A stretch of 64,000 nucleotides of DNA from Blasia pusilla (lineage: Eukaryota; Marchantiophyta; Marchantiopsida; Blasiales). The translations under genes and the position numbers were made by a program. Shown here in pieces: positions 60,525 through 64,000 of this stretch. The notes beneath the pieces are model-generated. The model was not told where the DNA came from. It made no database searches and was given only the letters and a program-made list of their open reading frames with translations. Every line of letters starts with the position of its first letter. The first letter of the stretch is position 1. The stretch lies in the NCBI GenBank assembly GCA_050084515.1, contig CM114273.1:14818001-14882000 (forward strand). Direction: 5' to 3'.

Positions 60525-60867
60525 AGACATAACGTCCTTGTTGTGATAACTTTCAAATTCTTGCACTATTAATAGTGTGTTGGCCAAGTTGGCTGAGGGT
60601 TCCCATATGGCCTCAAGTAGTGGATATATTTTTCAATTGGACCAAGTATTCAACTTGTTGGTGATGAGCTCCTCGTGTGCCCTTCTTAAATAAACGTTCT
60701 ATTTCAAATTCTTCATGATTTCTTACTATTTGAGATAGTAGTGGAGTTACAATATTATCCTCAAATCTTTTAGGACGTGGAATAAATGGTCGAAGAAGAG
60801 AGACATGAAACACATGATGGATTTTCATATGGATCGGTAGATGTAGCTTATACGTCACGGCGCCCAC
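60525..60867 (-). pseudogene. Integrase C-terminus and chromodomain of the gypsy element
   Basis: YKLHLPIHMKIHHVFHVSLL is the conserved end of chromoviral integrase. It is followed by EFEIERLFKKGTRG and QVEYLVQLKN, which match the start of a chromodomain (YLVKWKGY expected; the tryptophan is Leu here). After a frameshift near 60620 the reading continues LEAIWEPSANLANTLL and ends KDVMS-stop just before the polypurine tract. Chromodomains of such elements bind methylated histone H3 and steer integration. Confidence 0.85.
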
Positions 60868-61790
60868 TTTTTGTAGGATAGCAAAAGGATCAATATAGCA
60901 AGGATTAAGCTTACGAACTCCTACTAATGATAAATTGGTTGTTGCTAACCAAACATTGTCCCCTTAAAAAGAAATCGACATCTCGACGATGAGCATCTGC
61001 ATGTTGTTTTTGTCGATTTTGGGCAATAGCCAACTTTTCCTTAACAAGTTCAACCTCTTTATGAATCTGGTCCACAAAGTCATTAATTGCAAGTACCTTT
61101 GTAAGTTCCATCTCAATTTTCCCTATTCGAATGAGACTAGAAGAAATTAAGGAATGTTCGTCATGCATTAAAAAGAACGGTGTGGCCTAAGTGGAAGAGT
61201 TCATGGAGTTTTTGTATGAGAACTCTACTAAGGGTAATATTGAGTGTCAACCTTGTTGATCCTCCAATGTTAAGGCGCGTAGCATATCCTCAATGGTACG
61301 GTTGGCCTTTTTAGTTTGTCCATCAATTTGAGGTGATAAGCTATAGATCTGGCTAGTTTAGTTTGGAGCAATCTGAATAAAATCTTCCAAAATAAACTCG
61401 TGAATTGGGATCCCCTATCAGTGATAAGCACTTTAGGAAGACCATGATGGACAAAGATTGTCTCGATGTAGATCCTAGCCAACTTCGATGTAGTCACAAT
61501 CTTCTTGGTCGGACGAATGTGTATCATCTTGCTTAGTCTATCCACAAAGACTAAAAAAGACTCATATCTCGTGATCGTACATAGTAACTCACAAACCATA
61601 TCCATATTGATTTGTTCCCAATTTTTTTGAGATGTTGGGATGGATTGTAACAATCTTTTTGGTTTTATGTTACTAGCCTTGATTTGTTGACAAATCCTAT
61701 AACTCCTTACATTTATGTCAACATCTTCTCTCATTTTGGGCCAATAATATGCCCATTGAAATCCCTCTAAGATTTTTTCACCTCCCATAA
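60868..61790 (-). pseudogene. Gypsy integrase (broken)
   Basis: The open frame 61270-61788 holds the core: AYYWPKMREDVDINVRSYRI with a partly decayed zinc-binding HHCC tail, WEQINMDMVCELL (first catalytic Asp region), FVDRLSKMIHIRPTKK, and HHGLPKVLITDRGSQFTSLF with the second catalytic Asp. The region with the catalytic glutamate is frameshifted near 61300 (a QTEGQT-like stretch is expected there). 60911-61168 continues with the downstream helix region (KVLAINDFVDQIHKEVELVK, NRQKQHADAHRRD). Confidence 0.85.
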
Positions 61791-62029
61791 GATCCGCAAT
61801 GAGTGTGTCGTGAGCTTCAGATAATACTTGAGTGCGTAAATATGGATCTTGTGGGATTCATACTTTATCTTTATCAAAAACCAATCCTTGAGCCTTGTGT
61901 ACTTTGTTGGCCTGAAAATAAATTGCAATTTCTTCATCCTTCTTTGTGGTTATGGATAAATTTTTCCACCAACCAGAGTGAATCCCCACTTCAAACATGT
62001 TATTAATATATGGTATACCACTTAGAGCG

Positions 62030-63346
62030 TCCGCCAACTACTTCTTAACTTCCACATAGATCATTTTCATGGTGAATTTTTGTTGTCATTGTGCCCATCG
62101 AATTTGGCGTTTGGAGAGCTCCTTTTGGGACTCTAAGTAGACCAAGGGCTTGTAATCAATGTCCACCACAAACTCCTTATCGTCAAAGTAATGTTTCCAA
62201 CGCTTGGTTGCCAACACAATAGCAATTTCTTCTCACTCAATTGTATGGTAGTTTTGCTCTACTGGCAATAGCTTTGCGAAAAAATAAGGCAATTGGATGA
62301 CATCCATCCTCCCATTCTTGTTGCAGTACTCCTCCAATGCTAGTACCTGAAGCATTTGTGGCCAACTTGATGGGTCAATTAGGATCATACCACTTCAACA
62401 TAGGGGCTTTGATCGAGACATCCTTTAATGATTGAAAATCAATCTCTTGTGATGTGCTCCAATTCCAAAAAAAATTCCTTTCACTAGTAAAGTCGTCAAG
62501 GATTATGCAATTTGAGTAAAACCTTTGAAAAATCTTTGATAGAATCCTCTTAATCCTAGAAAACTCTTCAATTGAGTTTGATCCTCATGTGCACTCCATT
62601 TTTTATCTCTTCTACCTTCTCATTCATCATTTGAATATCTTCTGCGCTTATTTGATGCCCTAAATAATCAACTTTTGTCTTACCGAACTCATATTTTGAA
62701 GCTTTAGCATACAACTCATTATCTCTAGGAATTTGAAGGACTTTTTGTAGATGATTTATATGCTCCTCTATGATTTTACTATAGACTAAGATATCATCTA
62801 AGAATACAAAAATAGACTTGTCTAAATATGGATGAAAGATATCATTCATTAGGCCCATAAAGGTTGCAGGTGCATTACTAAGACCAAATAACATGATTAA
62901 ATATTCAAAGTGTCCATACTTAGTACAAAATAGTCTTAGACATATCTTCATCCGCAATTCAACTTTGGTTGTAGCCACTTCTAAAGTCAAGTTTGGTGAA
63001 GTATTTTGCTCCTTGTAGCTGGTCAAACAAAGCATCCATCCATTATTTTTTTTACTATTTGTTGATTCAGTGCTCATTAGTCGATACACAGTCGCATTCT
63101 TCCATCCTTCTTTTTAATAAAAAGAATAGGGGCTCCATATGGCGAGACGCTTGGTTGGATGAAGCCTTTCTGTAACATCTTCTCCACTTGGGCTTTGCAT
63201 TCCTCTAATTCCCTTGGAGCTAAGCGGTAAAGAGCCTTACATGGTGGTGTGCTTCTTGGAAGAACCTCAATCTTGTGGTCTATCCTCCGTTTGGGTGGTA
63301 ACCCTGATGGTAAATCATTTGGGAATATATCTTTATATTCCTCCAA
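62030..63346 (-). pseudogene. Gypsy reverse transcriptase and RNase H (broken)
   Basis: RT begins in 63077-63346 (FPNDLPSGLPPKRRIDHKIE, GFIQPSVSPYGAPILFIKKK) and continues, after a shift, in 62568-63089 with FEYLIMLFGLSNAPATFMGL and the catalytic FVFLDDILVYSK, then NHLQKVLQIPRDNELYAKAS and KVDYLGHQISAEDIQMM. RNase H traces follow toward 62030 (KRWKHYFDDKEFVVDIDYKP). A TAA-type break and several stops are present. Confidence 0.88.
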
Positions 63347-63539
63347 TACTTCTCTCTATTTTTTTTGTACCTCTAAATATTTTTTTCAAACCACCAACAT
63401 TTCTTATTAAACCTAGAAAACGTACATCTTGATGCTTGATGGCGGTTTTTCATATTACGTAAAGAGTGAGGGTTCTAAGACGTGATCTGACTCTACCTTC
63501 GTAAAGCTTCCACTCTCAAGTCTTCACAATCTTTTTTCA

Positions 63540-63900
63540 CCAATCTACCTCTGGATAATAGTGTTCCATCCAAGACATCCCTAAGATAACATCATAACGT
63601 GCTAATCTAATGACTTTCATCTCTAACTCTTCCTGATGTTTTCCTATCCTCAACTCCACCCTTCAAGGAAGCTTCTCAATCTTTTCTCTTTGCTCATTTG
63701 GCAATTCTACCTCTTCTTTTTGATCCCTCTCTAAAGCTAAACCTAATTTCATATTTATGGCTCTTGAAAGGAAATTTTCTATTGCACCAGGATCAATCAA
63801 CACTCTAACTTGGGATCCTTCTACTTCCCCATCTACAATAATGAGACGTGTTTCACCTCTTTTAAACCATTTATCTCCACATGTTTGTGTCGACCCTCGG
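63540..63900 (-). pseudogene. Gypsy aspartic protease (partial)
   Basis: On the minus strand the sequence near 63800-63770 reads VRVLIDPGAIENFLSRAINM, where the D-P/S-G-A motif is the retropepsin active site. About 60 residues later comes VIRLARYDVILGMSWMEHY, the conserved flap-side ILGMDWL-type motif. Upstream sequence (RLIIVDGEVEGS) is also present. The gag-side boundary lies outside the window. Confidence 0.8.
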
Positions 63901-64000
63901 CTTTCCTCCTTTTGTTAGAACTAGTATATCCGCAAGATACGATTACTGGTGGTTGGCGTTTCCCTCAGGTCCGCCTACTTGTCATCTTCCTACATGTGTC

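Larger units (their letters stand above)
60171..64000 (-). mobile_element. Chromodomain Ty3-gypsy retrotransposon, 5' part beyond the window
   Basis: The 3' LTR is 60171-60508, with termini TGTAAC/GTTACA. Read on the minus strand, the order toward the LTR is protease, RT, RNase H, integrase, chromodomain, stop, polypurine tract, LTR, which is the chromovirus order. The 5' LTR and gag would lie beyond 64000. The LTR matches the solo LTR at 161-343. The coding parts contain several stops and shifts. Confidence 0.9.

Overview
This is a stretch of land-plant nuclear DNA dominated by decayed transposable elements. Three things point to a plant: two intron-containing genes of plant-conserved families (a WRI1/ADAP-type double-AP2 factor with its 9-nt microexon, and an R3H/G-patch protein), plant-style Ty1-copia and chromodomain Ty3-gypsy elements, and a Helitron helicase remnant. 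A ROCO-type (LRR-ROC-COR) relic and a GC-balanced non-repetitive fraction may suggest a non-seed plant, but the species cannot be fixed from the sequence. No tRNA, rRNA or CRISPR array was found.

Layout. 0.16-0.34 kb: solo gypsy LTR with a 5-bp target duplication. 0.41-5.40 kb: decayed copia element (minus) carrying a nested 754-bp GC-rich insertion with an 11-bp target duplication. 6.26-10.28 kb: broken ROCO gene. 10.63-11.46 kb (minus): C-terminal piece of a plant reverse-transcriptase-like gene. 13.99-14.36 kb: 187-bp tandem duplication. 18.33-24.70 kb: a rearranged LTR-retroelement complex whose plus-strand coding block carries a cytosine-5 DNA methyltransferase upstream of gypsy reverse transcriptase and RNase H. 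27.96-34.53 kb (minus): apparently intact R3H/G-patch gene. 37.69-38.59 kb (minus): gypsy integrase tail fused to a PHD-like finger. 39.17-44.45 kb (plus): copia element with both LTRs and a matching TATGG target duplication. 44.6-46.2 kb (minus): gypsy RT relic. 47.7-48.6 kb (plus): Helitron helicase relic. 49.97-53.19 kb (minus): apparently intact AP2-family gene with eight exons. 53.2-58.9 kb: no recognisable gene. 60.17-64.00 kb (minus): chromodomain gypsy element running off the window edge.

The two host genes look functional: every intron boundary placed, with one exception, uses GT-AG and keeps frame. The exception is the 5' boundary of exon 2 in the G-patch gene. All retroelement genes and the ROCO gene carry stops or frameshifts. 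The most interesting content is the methyltransferase-carrying gypsy block and the integrase-PHD fragment about 13 kb away. Together they suggest a retroelement lineage in this genome that captured chromatin-modifying or chromatin-reading domains. Whether both belong to one family cannot be decided from this window.
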